Below, piece by piece: positions 8,180 to 17,379 of a stretch of DNA of 64,000 bases (within the stretch, counting starts at the first letter, position 1; each line of letters opens with the position of its first letter). This DNA is from an uncultured Victivallales bacterium. Lineage in GTDB: Bacteria; Verrucomicrobiota; Lentisphaeria; Victivallales; UBA1829. Below the pieces are notes generated by a model that saw only the letters and a list, made by a program, of their open reading frames with translations, did no database searches and was not told the DNA's origin. Made by a program: the position numbers and the translations under genes. The stretch is from contig CALXRI010000016.1 of assembly GCA_944390795.1 (NCBI GenBank), positions 1 to 64,000 of the forward strand, in the 5' to 3' direction.

Positions 8180-9382
8180 TTGCTGTTTTTAAAGAGACAT
8201 TATGAAAAGATTCTGCTCGGAACTCTTCTGATTATTTTTATAGTGTTGCTGGTTTTTCAATTCCTGCTCTGGCAGCAGGGACAGAGAATCAAAATCGACG
8301 GTATTCTGGAGTTTACTCCTCCCCCTCCGAATTACACCAGCATAGATTTTGAGGCACAGGAATCACCTTTTAATGTTCTTGCCAATCTGGCGGAAACGCC
8401 TCAGTGGCTGAAATCTGAAAAGCGTCTTCCTTCTTCCGCGATCTATACAGACTTCATGCTCCCCTATCAGATGGCATTCTGTCCTTATTGCCGGAAAATG
8501 ATTCCGGCTGTTGACTTCCCTCCCGTAAATTCCGACCGCGAAGGCCGTTGTTCTCTTTGCCGTCATGTTTTGAAAGCACCTCTTCGGAACAAACTTAATG
8601 TTGTCGTTGATACGGATGAAGATGGTATTCCCGATAAAGACGAGACTGCCCTGGGGATGAATCCGAAAGATCCGAGTGATGCCATGGCTGATTTCGATGA
8701 TGACGGCTTTACCAATTATGAGGAATATGTTGCGGGAACCAAGATCCGGGATCCCAAAAGCCGGCCGCCATATCATCAGAAGATCTCCGTGGTCGGAATC
8801 AGCAAAACGGTTCTCCCGATCACAATCAAATTAATTGATTTCAAGGGGCGGAACGATAAAGAGCAGGCTGATGTTCAAATTGGCATACGCGACCGGAGAG
8901 GCCGTGAGAAGAGCCATTATCTCAAGCTGGGGAAAGCGTTCAACTGCACGGCCGGAACTTTCACTGTGGTCGATATTATCCGTCAGACAGAGATGGTTCC
9001 CATCCGCGGTACAAATATGAAGACGGAAAGAGACAATTCCTATGTCATTCTCCAGAAACGGGGATCGCAGGACCGGATAGAAGCACATCTCAAATCCCGC
9101 GTGACGGAACCCCGGGAAAAGATTTCCCTGCGCCTCGGTTCGCTCAAACGGAATCAGGAGAAAGAGTTTTATGCCGGTGATTCTTTTGAGCTTGGAACCA
9201 ATATGACCGGAATCGAAAAATACACCATTGTTGCACCGGATGCCCAGAAAAAAACTGTTGGTCTGAAGTTTGACAAAGACGGCAAGACATATACGATTTC
9301 CCATAAGCCGCAGATCGCGCTTATCATTGAGCAGAAACGGGCTGTTCCCAAGAATCAGCCGCCACAGCCGAGAAACAGATAG
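8180..9382 (+). CDS. Amuc_1099-like protein with zinc ribbon and calcium-loop repeats
   Basis: A 400-residue protein with one membrane helix (about 11-31) and a periplasmic remainder. Two Cys pairs (C101/C104 and C124/C127) form a likely zinc ribbon. Two DxDxDG loops at 144-155 and 171-182 match thrombospondin type-3-like calcium repeats (TVDTDEDGIPDKDE-type). The remaining ~200 residues are predicted beta-rich. By order it corresponds to Amuc_1099 of the Akkermansia locus, in the place PilP holds in type IV pilus operons. The start is TTG at 8180 with GAGGG upstream; no ATG gives the membrane helix. A role linking the inner-membrane platform to the secretin is inferred. Confidence 0.75.
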   Translation: MLFLKRHYEKILLGTLLIIFIVLLVFQFLLWQQGQRIKIDGILEFTPPPPNYTSIDFEAQESPFNVLANLAETPQWLKSEKRLPSSAIYTDFMLPYQMAFCPYCRKMIPAVDFPPVNSDREGRCSLCRHVLKAPLRNKLNVVVDTDEDGIPDKDETALGMNPKDPSDAMADFDDDGFTNYEEYVAGTKIRDPKSRPPYHQKISVVGISKTVLPITIKLIDFKGRNDKEQADVQIGIRDRRGREKSHYLKLGKAFNCTAGTFTVVDIIRQTEMVPIRGTNMKTERDNSYVILQKRGSQDRIEAHLKSRVTEPREKISLRLGSLKRNQEKEFYAGDSFELGTNMTGIEKYTIVAPDAQKKTVGLKFDKDGKTYTISHKPQIALIIEQKRAVPKNQPPQPRNR

Positions 9383-9403
9383 AAATTAATATAAGGATCA
9401 GCT

Positions 9404-11965
9404 ATGATGAAGGTTGTTATGGAGTTCAGCAGACAGTCTTTCCGGTTGTCGTCATCCGCGATTGTCATATTAACTCTTTTTCTTTTTTCTCTGGAGGCAT
9501 TTTCTCAAAATCAGAAGATTTCTTCCCAGAATGCCCCTTCCGCCTCTCAGGATGCTTTCAAGATGGATCCGTTTGAATTTGAGATTCCCGATGACAATGT
9601 CATGCAGGAGATTCAGTCCCGGAATAACATTCTTGAGCAAAGCGTTTTTCAGCAGGTGAGAATCGGGGACAAGTTTTATTCCGCGAATAATTTTGCTGAC
9701 GCCTTCAGCGCTTATAAACGCGCTTTGGCTATTATCGAGCGCAGCAAGCTCGGCAATGGCACCTATGTGGCATCCGTCAGAAGCAAGATTGAAAAACGGA
9801 TGCTTCAGACCAGGAAACAGTGGGGCATTTCCATCGCCCGTGACGCCAGGAAGATTTATCTGAACGCTTTGACGCAGCAGGAATCTGCCGGAGCGATTGC
9901 CGAATTCAATAAGGCGGAACAGCTTGCCGCATCCGCCCTTCCGATCTATTATGCGGGGAAGACAATTGCCGAGGCGAATTTTGACGATAACACCCTTCTG
10001 AAACTTTCCAAGGACGATCCCTCCTTTTATAACGGGGTGAAGACATTTACTGCGGATTGCAAAAAAATGACCGAGGCCATCCAGTTCCGTGAGGAAACTT
10101 CTCTGGCCGTGGTGGATCCCGATAATAAAAGACGCAAGGAAAATATTGCCGATCTTCTCAAGGAAGCCCAGATTTATTATAAGAAGAAGAAATATGAAAA
10201 GGTTCGGGACAACATGGAAAAAGTGCTTGTTCTTGATCCTTACAACCAGGATGCAATGACCCTGCTCAACAAAACTTATAAGAAATTGTATGATATCGGG
10301 CTTTCTCGACGGGAGAATGACGCCCTGGAAAGAATGGCTGATGTGGAATGGAGATGGAATGAGCCGAGACTGCCGTCCGAAAGTTCCATTGAGGTTGAGG
10401 TTCCCCGCGAGATGACCGGAAGCCGTTCCACTCTGTATGACAAGCTTCAGAAGATTATGATTGATAAAATACTGTTTGAGACAACGGATATCCAGTCAAT
10501 TCTTGCACGTCTGGCTTCCCTCAGCAAGGAGAACGATCCAGAGGGAGTCGGAGTCAGCATCATTCCTCCGCCGGATATTGCGGTCCGTTCCAGAAAGATC
10601 CCGTATCTTGAGCTGGAAAAGGTCCCTTTGCTGGAAGTTTTGAAATACGTTTGCGAACTTGCCGGACTCAAGTATAAAATTGAGGATCGCGCCGTTCTGG
10701 TTGGAACTGACGGAATCGATGATATGGAACATGGCTTCTTTCAGGTGAGGAACTCCCTGATCAACCGGATCGCTGCCGAAGTCGGTCCGAAAGATGAGAA
10801 AAAAGAAGAGAAAACCGGAGGAATTACAGAGCGTGTCGATACGTTTACGGATGAAGGCGCATTTGATGAGGCGGCGCAGGAAATGATTTCCGTTGCGCCG
10901 GTGACTCCGGAAATGCTGAAACAGTTTTTTTCTGCTCGTGGCATTTCCTTCGACGCCCCCAATTCCTCGATTGCGTTTGACACGAAGACGAACAAATTGA
11001 TTGTGAAGAATACTCCTGACAACCTCAGGCGTCTGGATGCGCTGCTGAAAGAGATTGATATTCAGACTCCGCTGGTCCTGATTGAAGCGAAAATCCTTGA
11101 GATTACAATGGAGGCCATTGAGGAACTGGGATTTGACTGGACCTTGACTTATCTCAATACCAATACCAATCAGCGGTTCACCTTCGGCAATCTTCCGACA
11201 TCCGACCTCTACCGCCCATCCAGCGAGGCGAACAACAAGATCATCAACAATTTGAATATCCTTCCGAATTTCGGAAGTGAAAATCAGTTCAATCTGTTTC
11301 TTTCGGTTCGCGCCATCGACCGGACAGACCGGGCGGAAATCATTTCTTCTCCCCGTCTGCTTACTGTATCCGGCATGGAAGCATCTTTAAATGTAGACCA
11401 GCAGCGTTATTTCCCGGATTCCTGGGACGATCCCGAAGTGACGATTGTCAACGGCACTTCCTATACCTACAATCCTCCTGTGCCGGAATTTGAGGAACAG
11501 GCGGTCGGAACTGTTTTCAGTGTGACTCCCACGGTCAGTCCGAACAATTATACGATCATTCTCAAGATGAACAGTGACGTATCGAAGATGACCGGCTGGT
11601 CGAACTACGACTACAGTATTATCATCGGCGGTCTTATGAACAGTCCGGCCGACACGACCCTCGGCAATATTTCACCGAAAATGAAAATGCCTGAATTCTC
11701 CCGCCGAGTCGTGGATACGCAGGTGAAGATCTATGACGGGGAAACCGTTGTAATCGGCGGTATTCTGGAAGACAAAGCTTCCAAGACGGAAGACAAATGG
11801 CCTTTCCTCGGCGATGTTCCGCTGTTCGGCAGGCTTTTCACCAATTCGTTCAGCAACAGTCAGAAAACCAATCTCCTGATTTTTGTGACCGCACGTCTGA
11901 TGAAAGGAAACGGGCTTCCTGTCCGGGATGCCCGGGCACAGGGACTGTTTGAGTTCACCAGATAA
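9404..11965 (+). CDS. Secretin 1 of the pilus-like locus (Amuc_1098-like, PilQ/GspD family)
   Basis: An 853-residue outer-membrane secretin. A signal peptide (about 1-34) is followed by TPR-like helices (about 75-300), an N0-like domain (about 350-445), an N1-type ring domain (about 500-560) and the beta-barrel secretin domain (about 560-840). The family signature VPLFGRLF and then KTNLLIFVTARLM is present near the C-terminus. The TPR stretch before N0 is unlike PilQ and matches the PVC-type secretins. The ribosome site AAGGA lies 7 bases before ATGATG. It should form the multimeric gate for the pilus-like complex. It is followed 17 bases later by a second, diverged secretin. Confidence 0.9.
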   Translation: MMKVVMEFSRQSFRLSSSAIVILTLFLFSLEAFSQNQKISSQNAPSASQDAFKMDPFEFEIPDDNVMQEIQSRNNILEQSVFQQVRIGDKFYSANNFADAFSAYKRALAIIERSKLGNGTYVASVRSKIEKRMLQTRKQWGISIARDARKIYLNALTQQESAGAIAEFNKAEQLAASALPIYYAGKTIAEANFDDNTLLKLSKDDPSFYNGVKTFTADCKKMTEAIQFREETSLAVVDPDNKRRKENIADLLKEAQIYYKKKKYEKVRDNMEKVLVLDPYNQDAMTLLNKTYKKLYDIGLSRRENDALERMADVEWRWNEPRLPSESSIEVEVPREMTGSRSTLYDKLQKIMIDKILFETTDIQSILARLASLSKENDPEGVGVSIIPPPDIAVRSRKIPYLELEKVPLLEVLKYVCELAGLKYKIEDRAVLVGTDGIDDMEHGFFQVRNSLINRIAAEVGPKDEKKEEKTGGITERVDTFTDEGAFDEAAQEMISVAPVTPEMLKQFFSARGISFDAPNSSIAFDTKTNKLIVKNTPDNLRRLDALLKEIDIQTPLVLIEAKILEITMEAIEELGFDWTLTYLNTNTNQRFTFGNLPTSDLYRPSSEANNKIINNLNILPNFGSENQFNLFLSVRAIDRTDRAEIISSPRLLTVSGMEASLNVDQQRYFPDSWDDPEVTIVNGTSYTYNPPVPEFEEQAVGTVFSVTPTVSPNNYTIILKMNSDVSKMTGWSNYDYSIIIGGLMNSPADTTLGNISPKMKMPEFSRRVVDTQVKIYDGETVVIGGILEDKASKTEDKWPFLGDVPLFGRLFTNSFSNSQKTNLLIFVTARLMKGNGLPVRDARAQGLFEFTR

Positions 11966-11982
11966 TTGAGGAATAAGGAACT

Positions 11983-14760
11983 ATGAAGGATAAGATACAT
12001 ACAATGGAGTGCATGACAATGCCTGTGAGACTTCTTCAATTTCTGATACTTGCATCGATTCTGCTTGCATCCGGCAATGTGTCGGCGCAAAATCCTGCCG
12101 ACGGCCGGGAAAAGACAAATGCTTCGCAGGCTTTGTCCTCCGCTGAATTGAGTGAACGGAAGAATGAGTTCAAGAATCGGGAATTTGTCCGTCTTCAGGG
12201 ATCCGAAAAAGAGATTGACCGCCTTGTGGCTGAAGCTGTCAAGTTCTACCAGAATGACGAATTTGACAAGGCAATTGATCTCTATCTGGATGCCAAAGGT
12301 CGCCTTGAAACACTGTACCGGACCAGTAATCTTCCCCGCATCAAAGCCAAGATCGACAACTGTGATCTTTCCATCTCCAAGGCTTACTACTACTGGGCGC
12401 AGAAGATTTACTTCGATGCCGTTAAATCCGCAAAGGTTTCCGACTACGATGCAGCCATTGAAAAATGCAGAAAAGCCATCGAGATTTATCCGCCCTGCAA
12501 GGAAAAAATGGAAAAAATCATTGAGAAATACGAGCTTCTCAAAGGGAAAACACTGGCTGCCGAGAAAATCAAGTCGAATACGGCCGACGATCCGGATGAT
12601 CTCAAGGAAAAACGCATTCTCCTCCGTCAGGGGGAAGTGCTGTACAAGGAAGGTCTCTGGGACAAGGCCCGTTCCAAGTTTGAAGAGGTGATTGCGATAG
12701 ACCCTTATAATGAATTTGCCATTGATTATGTTCGTAAGATCAACATCAAGCTTCTCGAGGCCGGAAAGCGTCGAACCGGTCTTACCAGAAATCAGCGGGC
12801 AGCAGAGGCCATATGGAATCCTGTCACGCCAATTATTCCGATGGACAACGCTGCAAATGCGGCGATTCAGGAAACCGGAGTCGTCAAGGAGACATATGAG
12901 AGCCCGATTACGAAAAAGCTGAAGGAAATCATTATAGACCGGATTGATTTTGAGGATGTGTCCATTGCGACTGCCGCGAAATATCTGAAAGAGCGGAGCA
13001 AGGAAAAGGATCCTGAAAAAGTTGGAGTCAATATTGTTCTGCGCGGCAAGATCAATCAGCCGATTACGGCTGACGGCGATGAGATTCTTGAAGAAGAGGT
13101 GGTCTCGAATGAAGACGAAGGTCCCACGATCCAGCCATTGACAATGATGGTTGACAATATCCCTTTGGAGTCTGCCATCAAATATATCTGCAATCAGGCG
13201 AATTTGAAATACCGTATTGAAAAATATGCCGTGGTGATTGCTTCGCCGGATGTAAAACTTGAAGATGTGGAGACAAAAATCTATCCGATTGAAAAGGATG
13301 TGATTAATCTCGGAACCGATGAAAATATCAAAAGCAGTTTTGAAAACCGGGGCATTTCCTTCCCCGCAGGTGCAGCGATTGTTTATGACGAGTCCATCGG
13401 GCGTTTGATTGTCACGAATACTCCGGAGAATCTTCAAAAGATTGAGAGTATCATCAAGGAGATGAATATTGTCGATCCTCAGGTCCTGATCCAGACAAAG
13501 TTTGTGGAGATTAAACTCAACGATCTTGAGGAACTGGGATTTAAATACAATTTTTCCAGGCAGAATTCCAATGTCTCCAAACTGACTCAGTCCGATTTGA
13601 TTGCCTGGGAATCGGGAACGGATCAGTTCCTTGGAGATAAATATTATAATGTCTATCTCCCGAATACAACAACCGAGTCCATTACCATCGGTGGAGGAAC
13701 TTCCTCCGGGACGGGCGGATCTACCGGAACCGGAACGGGGACCGGTACTGATACCGGAACCGGCACAGATACAGGTTCCGGCAGCGGTTCCGGCAGCGGA
13801 TCCGGTGAAGGCGGCGGAAGTCTTGTCTTTGAGACCACAAAAACCTCCAAATGGCTGGATTATGGAGGAACGATTCGCGGAACCGGCGGTCTTGCCAGCA
13901 ATACCACCGGACAGACCATCTATTATACAAAAGCGCCGCTGCAGGATAAATCCATATCATTCGGGCCGAATGATGACATTATCCGCGTCTTCAACAGTAC
14001 CGGACAGCTGGACAATCCTTCGATTGTCGAAGGTTACGGTGAGTTGTTCAACATGTCATACTACAACAAATACGGTTACAAGCTGGATGCCTCCATTTAC
14101 GCTCTGGACCAGTCGGATGCCACGGATGTGCTTTCCTGTCCCCGCGTTACGACCATGAACGGGCAGGCCGCAACAATTAAAATGGTGACTGAAAAATACT
14201 ATCCGACCGACTGGGAAGAAGCGGAATACAGCGTCATGAGCGGAGGTAACGCGGAAATTCCTGTCTTTATCGGTTCCACGGCGGAACTGGACGAAGCCAC
14301 GGAGGAGGGTATCATCTTTACGGTTACTCCCAATGTCAGTTCCGATAAATACACCATCAATCTTTTCATGCAGCCGCTGGTGCAGAACTTCATCGGCTGG
14401 GACGACTACAGTTATGATGTCCCGATGGATATCAGCATCAACGGCAACAATCAGGTCGTCAACGTCCCGAACACGATGAGAATGCCGATTTTCGAACGCC
14501 GCATGACCAAGACGAATGTCGAATGCACCGACAACGGCACGATTATCATGGGCGGTATGATTCAGGACGAGACTACGACCCTGGATGATGCCTATCCGAT
14601 TCTCGGTGATCTTCCGCTGATCGGACGTCTCTTCCAGTCCAAGGGGCGTGCCGGGGCCAAGAAGAATCTGATGATCTTTCTTTCCTGCCGTCTGGTCAAC
14701 CCCGACGGTTCTCCGCTTCGTGAACGTGAAGATCCCGGTATCCCCTCGTTCCGGAACTGA
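11983..14760 (+). CDS. Secretin 2 of the pilus-like locus, with Gly/Thr/Ser-rich insert
   Basis: A 925-residue paralogue of the preceding secretin with the same plan: signal peptide (about 1-36), TPR-like helices (about 60-270), N0-like domain (about 310-420), N1-type domain (about 430-500) and the C-terminal secretin domain ending in LPLIGRLFQS and KKNLMIFLSCRLV. It differs by an insertion near residues 571-612 made of Gly-Thr, Gly-Ser and Asp-Thr repeats, set in a larger loop (about 535-680) that the first secretin lacks. The ribosome site AAGGA is 5 bases before the ATG at 11983. The two proteins could form a mixed ring or two separate channels; the sequence does not decide. Confidence 0.9.
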   Translation: MKDKIHTMECMTMPVRLLQFLILASILLASGNVSAQNPADGREKTNASQALSSAELSERKNEFKNREFVRLQGSEKEIDRLVAEAVKFYQNDEFDKAIDLYLDAKGRLETLYRTSNLPRIKAKIDNCDLSISKAYYYWAQKIYFDAVKSAKVSDYDAAIEKCRKAIEIYPPCKEKMEKIIEKYELLKGKTLAAEKIKSNTADDPDDLKEKRILLRQGEVLYKEGLWDKARSKFEEVIAIDPYNEFAIDYVRKINIKLLEAGKRRTGLTRNQRAAEAIWNPVTPIIPMDNAANAAIQETGVVKETYESPITKKLKEIIIDRIDFEDVSIATAAKYLKERSKEKDPEKVGVNIVLRGKINQPITADGDEILEEEVVSNEDEGPTIQPLTMMVDNIPLESAIKYICNQANLKYRIEKYAVVIASPDVKLEDVETKIYPIEKDVINLGTDENIKSSFENRGISFPAGAAIVYDESIGRLIVTNTPENLQKIESIIKEMNIVDPQVLIQTKFVEIKLNDLEELGFKYNFSRQNSNVSKLTQSDLIAWESGTDQFLGDKYYNVYLPNTTTESITIGGGTSSGTGGSTGTGTGTGTDTGTGTDTGSGSGSGSGSGEGGGSLVFETTKTSKWLDYGGTIRGTGGLASNTTGQTIYYTKAPLQDKSISFGPNDDIIRVFNSTGQLDNPSIVEGYGELFNMSYYNKYGYKLDASIYALDQSDATDVLSCPRVTTMNGQAATIKMVTEKYYPTDWEEAEYSVMSGGNAEIPVFIGSTAELDEATEEGIIFTVTPNVSSDKYTINLFMQPLVQNFIGWDDYSYDVPMDISINGNNQVVNVPNTMRMPIFERRMTKTNVECTDNGTIIMGGMIQDETTTLDDAYPILGDLPLIGRLFQSKGRAGAKKNLMIFLSCRLVNPDGSPLREREDPGIPSFRN
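13695..13818 (+). repeat. Degenerate in-frame Gly-Thr/Gly-Ser repeat in secretin 2
   Basis: The DNA consists of imperfect 6-base units of the GGAACC, GGTTCC and GATACC types that encode alternating Gly-Thr, Asp-Thr and Gly-Ser dipeptides. Such arrays can change length by slippage, but all units keep frame. It lies in a probable surface or lumen loop of the secretin. Confidence 0.7.
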
Positions 14761-14788
14761 TGTTCTGCTTCTGCGCCCGGGCAGGATT

Positions 14789-14809
14789 TTCCTGAATCTG
14801 ATTCGGGAA
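14789..14809 (+). terminator. Hairpin after the pilus-like operon
   Basis: TTCCTGAAT and ATTCGGGAA pair over 9 positions (one G-U) around a CTG loop. Only a weak T-rich tail follows, so this may be a stability hairpin or partial terminator between secretin 2 and the DUF4186 gene. Confidence 0.4.
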
Positions 14810-14837
14810 TGCCTTCTGTCCGGGAAGGGAGGATATC

Positions 14838-15236
14838 ATGTCTGAACCTCCAGGATGGAATGCCCTGAAAGAGCGTCTCTCCCGTTCCAGATTCCGTTCC
14901 CGTTTTCAGCTCGGCACAGCGGAACTGCGGATGATTGCGGAAAACGGCTGGGAAAAAACCGAGCATCAGTGCCGTAAATTCATTCTGACGCGTCTTGCTC
15001 CTGCGGAACCGCTCCACGACGGACGCCAGACTCCCATGCGCGGGCACCCGTGCTTCATTGCACAGCATGCAACGGGTTGCTGCTGCCGTTCCTGTCTGTC
15101 AAAATGGCACGGCATTCCCGCGGGAAAGGCCCTGAGTGCGGCGGAGACGGCCTATCTAGTTTCTGTTTTGATGGCATGGCTCCATGAGCATGCCTCCGGT
15201 GCGGAGAATTTCCCGCACACTCCCGATCTGTTTTGA
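14838..15236 (+). CDS. DUF4186 family protein
   Basis: A 132-residue small soluble protein of unknown function. The family core GHPCFIAQHATGCCCRSCLSKWH is recognisable around residues 68-90; it holds a His/Cys cluster suggestive of metal binding. A strong ribosome site GGGAGG stands 5 bases before the ATG. It follows the secretin operon on the same strand by 78 bases and converges with the minus-strand cluster. I know of no assigned reaction, and the neighbours give no clear hint. Confidence 0.85.
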   Translation: MSEPPGWNALKERLSRSRFRSRFQLGTAELRMIAENGWEKTEHQCRKFILTRLAPAEPLHDGRQTPMRGHPCFIAQHATGCCCRSCLSKWHGIPAGKALSAAETAYLVSVLMAWLHEHASGAENFPHTPDLF

Positions 15237-15247
15237 TGTCTGCGGAA

Positions 15248-15496
15248 TCAGAAGCGTTTCCGTTTGCGGATGAAACAAAGTTCGTTGCATCTCGGGCAGC
15301 GGGTGACATTCTCGCTGTCGTCCTGTGCCAGAAAAGAAAGATGGCAGTTGTCACAGAAATAAAGACGTTCTTTCACTACGGACCAGTCATATGCTTTCTT
15401 CTGACGCATTTCCTGGCGGATCCAGAGGATGGCGAGCACAAGCAGCCAGAAGAAAATATAGATGTAGAAAATATGGAGTTCGGAAATCGGAATCAT
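15248..15496 (-). CDS. Small membrane-anchored zinc-ribbon protein
   Basis: An 82-residue protein with one N-terminal membrane helix (about 8-26), a basic stretch and a C-terminal zinc ribbon made by C48/C51 and C67/C70, ending in a basic tail. The start ATG overlaps the stop of the preceding gene by 4 bases (ATGA), so it is translationally coupled to the TPR-exbB-exbD cluster. GGAGA lies upstream. The family was not recognised. The ribbon would face the cytoplasm if the basic tail obeys the positive-inside rule. Confidence 0.7.
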   Translation of the reverse strand: MIPISELHIFYIYIFFWLLVLAILWIRQEMRQKKAYDWSVVKERLYFCDNCHLSFLAQDDSENVTRCPRCNELCFIRKRKRF

Positions 15497-16278
15497 TTCT
15501 TTGTCTCCGCTTTTGCCGGAACCGGCTTGTTCCAGGTCACAAGAAACAGATTTTGTCCTTTCAGCGCTTTTTCCGCCGCATAAAGTGCAAGCTGGCGTTC
15601 CGCAAGCAGGTCCAGCGCGGTGTTTCCGCAGGAGCGCAGGATCCGGATGAGAGGCGGCATATTTTCTTCTTTTGCGGGAAGATAAGTCAGCATGGTGGCC
15701 GAATCCGCTTTGTTTTTTTCCAGAATCTTCCGGGATGCATCGTCATTGAGGAATAGCCCGTAAAACTGGTTGCCCTTCAGGTCGGACCAGACGGGATATT
15801 GGACTGCTGCGGTTTCCGGATCCTTGATCTGCGGGGTTTTGAGCGGGATTTCCGGTCGGGAGTTCAGAACGGCCAGTTCCCGGACAGGAGCGGATGAATC
15901 GTCCGGGGGGGCGGTCGAAGTTCCCGCAGCAAGATGGAAAAGACCGGGAGAATCCATGCGGGGCTGCTGAAAATCATAGTAACGCATTTCACGGACCAGA
16001 CTGAAGCCATGTTCGTCATTCGGCTTGACAAAGTTTTCCGGTTCCGTGTATTTCAGCCAGTAGTTCAATTGATGGATATCCCTGTCGGCAAGGTCTTCGG
16101 GTTTGCAGATCACAGTATGATGGGAACGGGAACGCAGAGGACGGGAATCCTTCTGGATCGGCTTGAAAAGAAAGAGCAGCATTGCATGAAACATCACGGT
16201 TGCGAAAGCAAGGAGAAGAACCGCTCCCGCAGGGAGATTTCTCTTCTGTTGCATCTGTAATGCGTGTTGCCTTTCCAT
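15493..16278 (-). CDS. Unknown single-pass protein after exbD (TonB-like position)
   Basis: A 261-residue protein with a short basic cytoplasmic start, one membrane helix (about 17-38) and a periplasmic tail rich in Pro, Ser and Asp, especially about 115-165. The topology and position after ExbB and ExbD resemble TonB/TolA-type partners, but no TonB C-terminal motif is evident. The ATG at 16278 is 2 bases after the exbD stop; an upstream TTG at 16284 overlaps that stop and is less likely. I call it unknown; a proton-motive-force-coupled partner is only an inference from context. Confidence 0.65.
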   Translation of the reverse strand: MERQHALQMQQKRNLPAGAVLLLAFATVMFHAMLLFLFKPIQKDSRPLRSRSHHTVICKPEDLADRDIHQLNYWLKYTEPENFVKPNDEHGFSLVREMRYYDFQQPRMDSPGLFHLAAGTSTAPPDDSSAPVRELAVLNSRPEIPLKTPQIKDPETAAVQYPVWSDLKGNQFYGLFLNDDASRKILEKNKADSATMLTYLPAKEENMPPLIRILRSCGNTALDLLAERQLALYAAEKALKGQNLFLVTWNKPVPAKAETKK

Positions 16279-16280
16279 CG

Positions 16281-16742
16281 TCAATTGTCCAGGAAATTTG
16301 TCTGTCGTCCCGTGTCCGCGGGACGAGCGAGCAGAAAGACATTGATTTTCAGTTCATCAGCCAGCGACATGATCTGCGCAAATGTTCCATACTGCGTGTT
16401 CATGTCCGCGCGGATCACGATTGCCGCGTTTTCCCCGAGAGCGGCCACATCGGTCAGAAGTTTGCTTTTCAGCTGATTGAGGTTCTCGACGATTGTGTCA
16501 TTGAAATAGATGTTGCCGTTTCTGTCGATCGTCACGATGTATTTTTTGACGCCGTAAGTTCCGACGATCTTGGCCGTCGGCAGATTTACGGGAATGCCGG
16601 AAACCGGCACAAACGAACTTCCCATCATGAAAAACACGGTCAGAAGGAAAAATATGCTGACGAAGGGAAGCAGCTCGGGAACGCCCTTGATGAGTTTGAC
16701 GCGCGGACGGATACGCGGTGACATGTTATTTTTCATCGGCAT
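16281..16742 (-). CDS. exbD: ExbD/TolR-type proton-channel subunit
   Basis: A 153-residue ExbD/TolR protein with a short basic N-terminus, one membrane helix (about 24-43) and a periplasmic beta domain. It pairs with the ExbB-type protein just upstream to use the proton motive force. The start at 16742 overlaps exbB by 17 bases and has AGAAGG upstream; a second ATG at 16724, one base after the exbB stop, is equally possible. The usual intramembrane Asp of ExbD is not obvious: the helix reads LLPFVSIFFLLTVFFMMGSS, with Glu just before it. This may alter proton coupling. Confidence 0.85.
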   Translation of the reverse strand: MPMKNNMSPRIRPRVKLIKGVPELLPFVSIFFLLTVFFMMGSSFVPVSGIPVNLPTAKIVGTYGVKKYIVTIDRNGNIYFNDTIVENLNQLKSKLLTDVAALGENAAIVIRADMNTQYGTFAQIMSLADELKINVFLLARPADTGRQTNFLDN

Positions 16743-17364
16743 CGCGGCCTTCTCTGTGGTGTTTGAAGAAGTAGATGATTTCAGAAGCGGCTTTTTCCAT
16801 GTCGACGCAGAATGCCTCGACGCGCGTGACGAGATAGTTGTAGGCGATCAGACTCGGAATTGCGACACAGAGTCCCGCCGCCGTGGTCGTGAGGGCAATG
16901 CTGATTCCCCCGGAAAGATCGCCCAGCGTCAGCGAGATGCCCTGTTTCATCTGCATGGCGATGAAGGTTTCCATCATGCCGACGACGGTGCCGAGCAGTC
17001 CGAGCATCGGTGTGACGATGGAAATTGTCGCAAGGATGTTCATCCGGCTTTCCAGACGGGGCAGTTCCACCAGTGCGGCATCGTCAATCGCCCGGCGAAT
17101 ATCGTCGTCGTTCTGGTATGCCTGAATTGCGGCGGTTAGAATTCTGGCGACCGGGCCCGGGGTGTTGTCGCACAGCGTGATCGCCTCGATCATGCCGTCG
17201 CGGCGCAGCACGTTCACCAGGCCGCTGACCAGCTCCTGCACATTCACCTGCGCCCGGTGGAACTGAAACCATTTGGCCAGAAAAATATAAAGCGCAAGCA
17301 GACTGCAAAGCACGATCACCCACATGACAGGTCCGCCGGAAACAATCATATTCCAATACAGCAT
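16726..17364 (-). CDS. exbB: MotA/TolQ/ExbB proton-channel protein
   Basis: A 212-residue protein with three membrane helices (about 10-30, 112-134 and 155-178). The conserved TolQ/ExbB core (ISIVTPMLGLLGTVVGM, then IALTTTAAGLCVAIPS) is clear. It forms the ion-conducting ring with ExbD. A strong GGGAGG ribosome site lies upstream of ATG 17364, and the TPR gene ends 15 bases before. It could serve TonB-type uptake, Tol-Pal-like envelope upkeep, or an adventurous motility-like function; the large TPR neighbour favours an envelope role. Confidence 0.92.
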   Translation of the reverse strand: MLYWNMIVSGGPVMWVIVLCSLLALYIFLAKWFQFHRAQVNVQELVSGLVNVLRRDGMIEAITLCDNTPGPVARILTAAIQAYQNDDDIRRAIDDAALVELPRLESRMNILATISIVTPMLGLLGTVVGMMETFIAMQMKQGISLTLGDLSGGISIALTTTAAGLCVAIPSLIAYNYLVTRVEAFCVDMEKAASEIIYFFKHHREGRDADEK

Positions 17365-17379
17365 ATCAAAATCCTCCCG

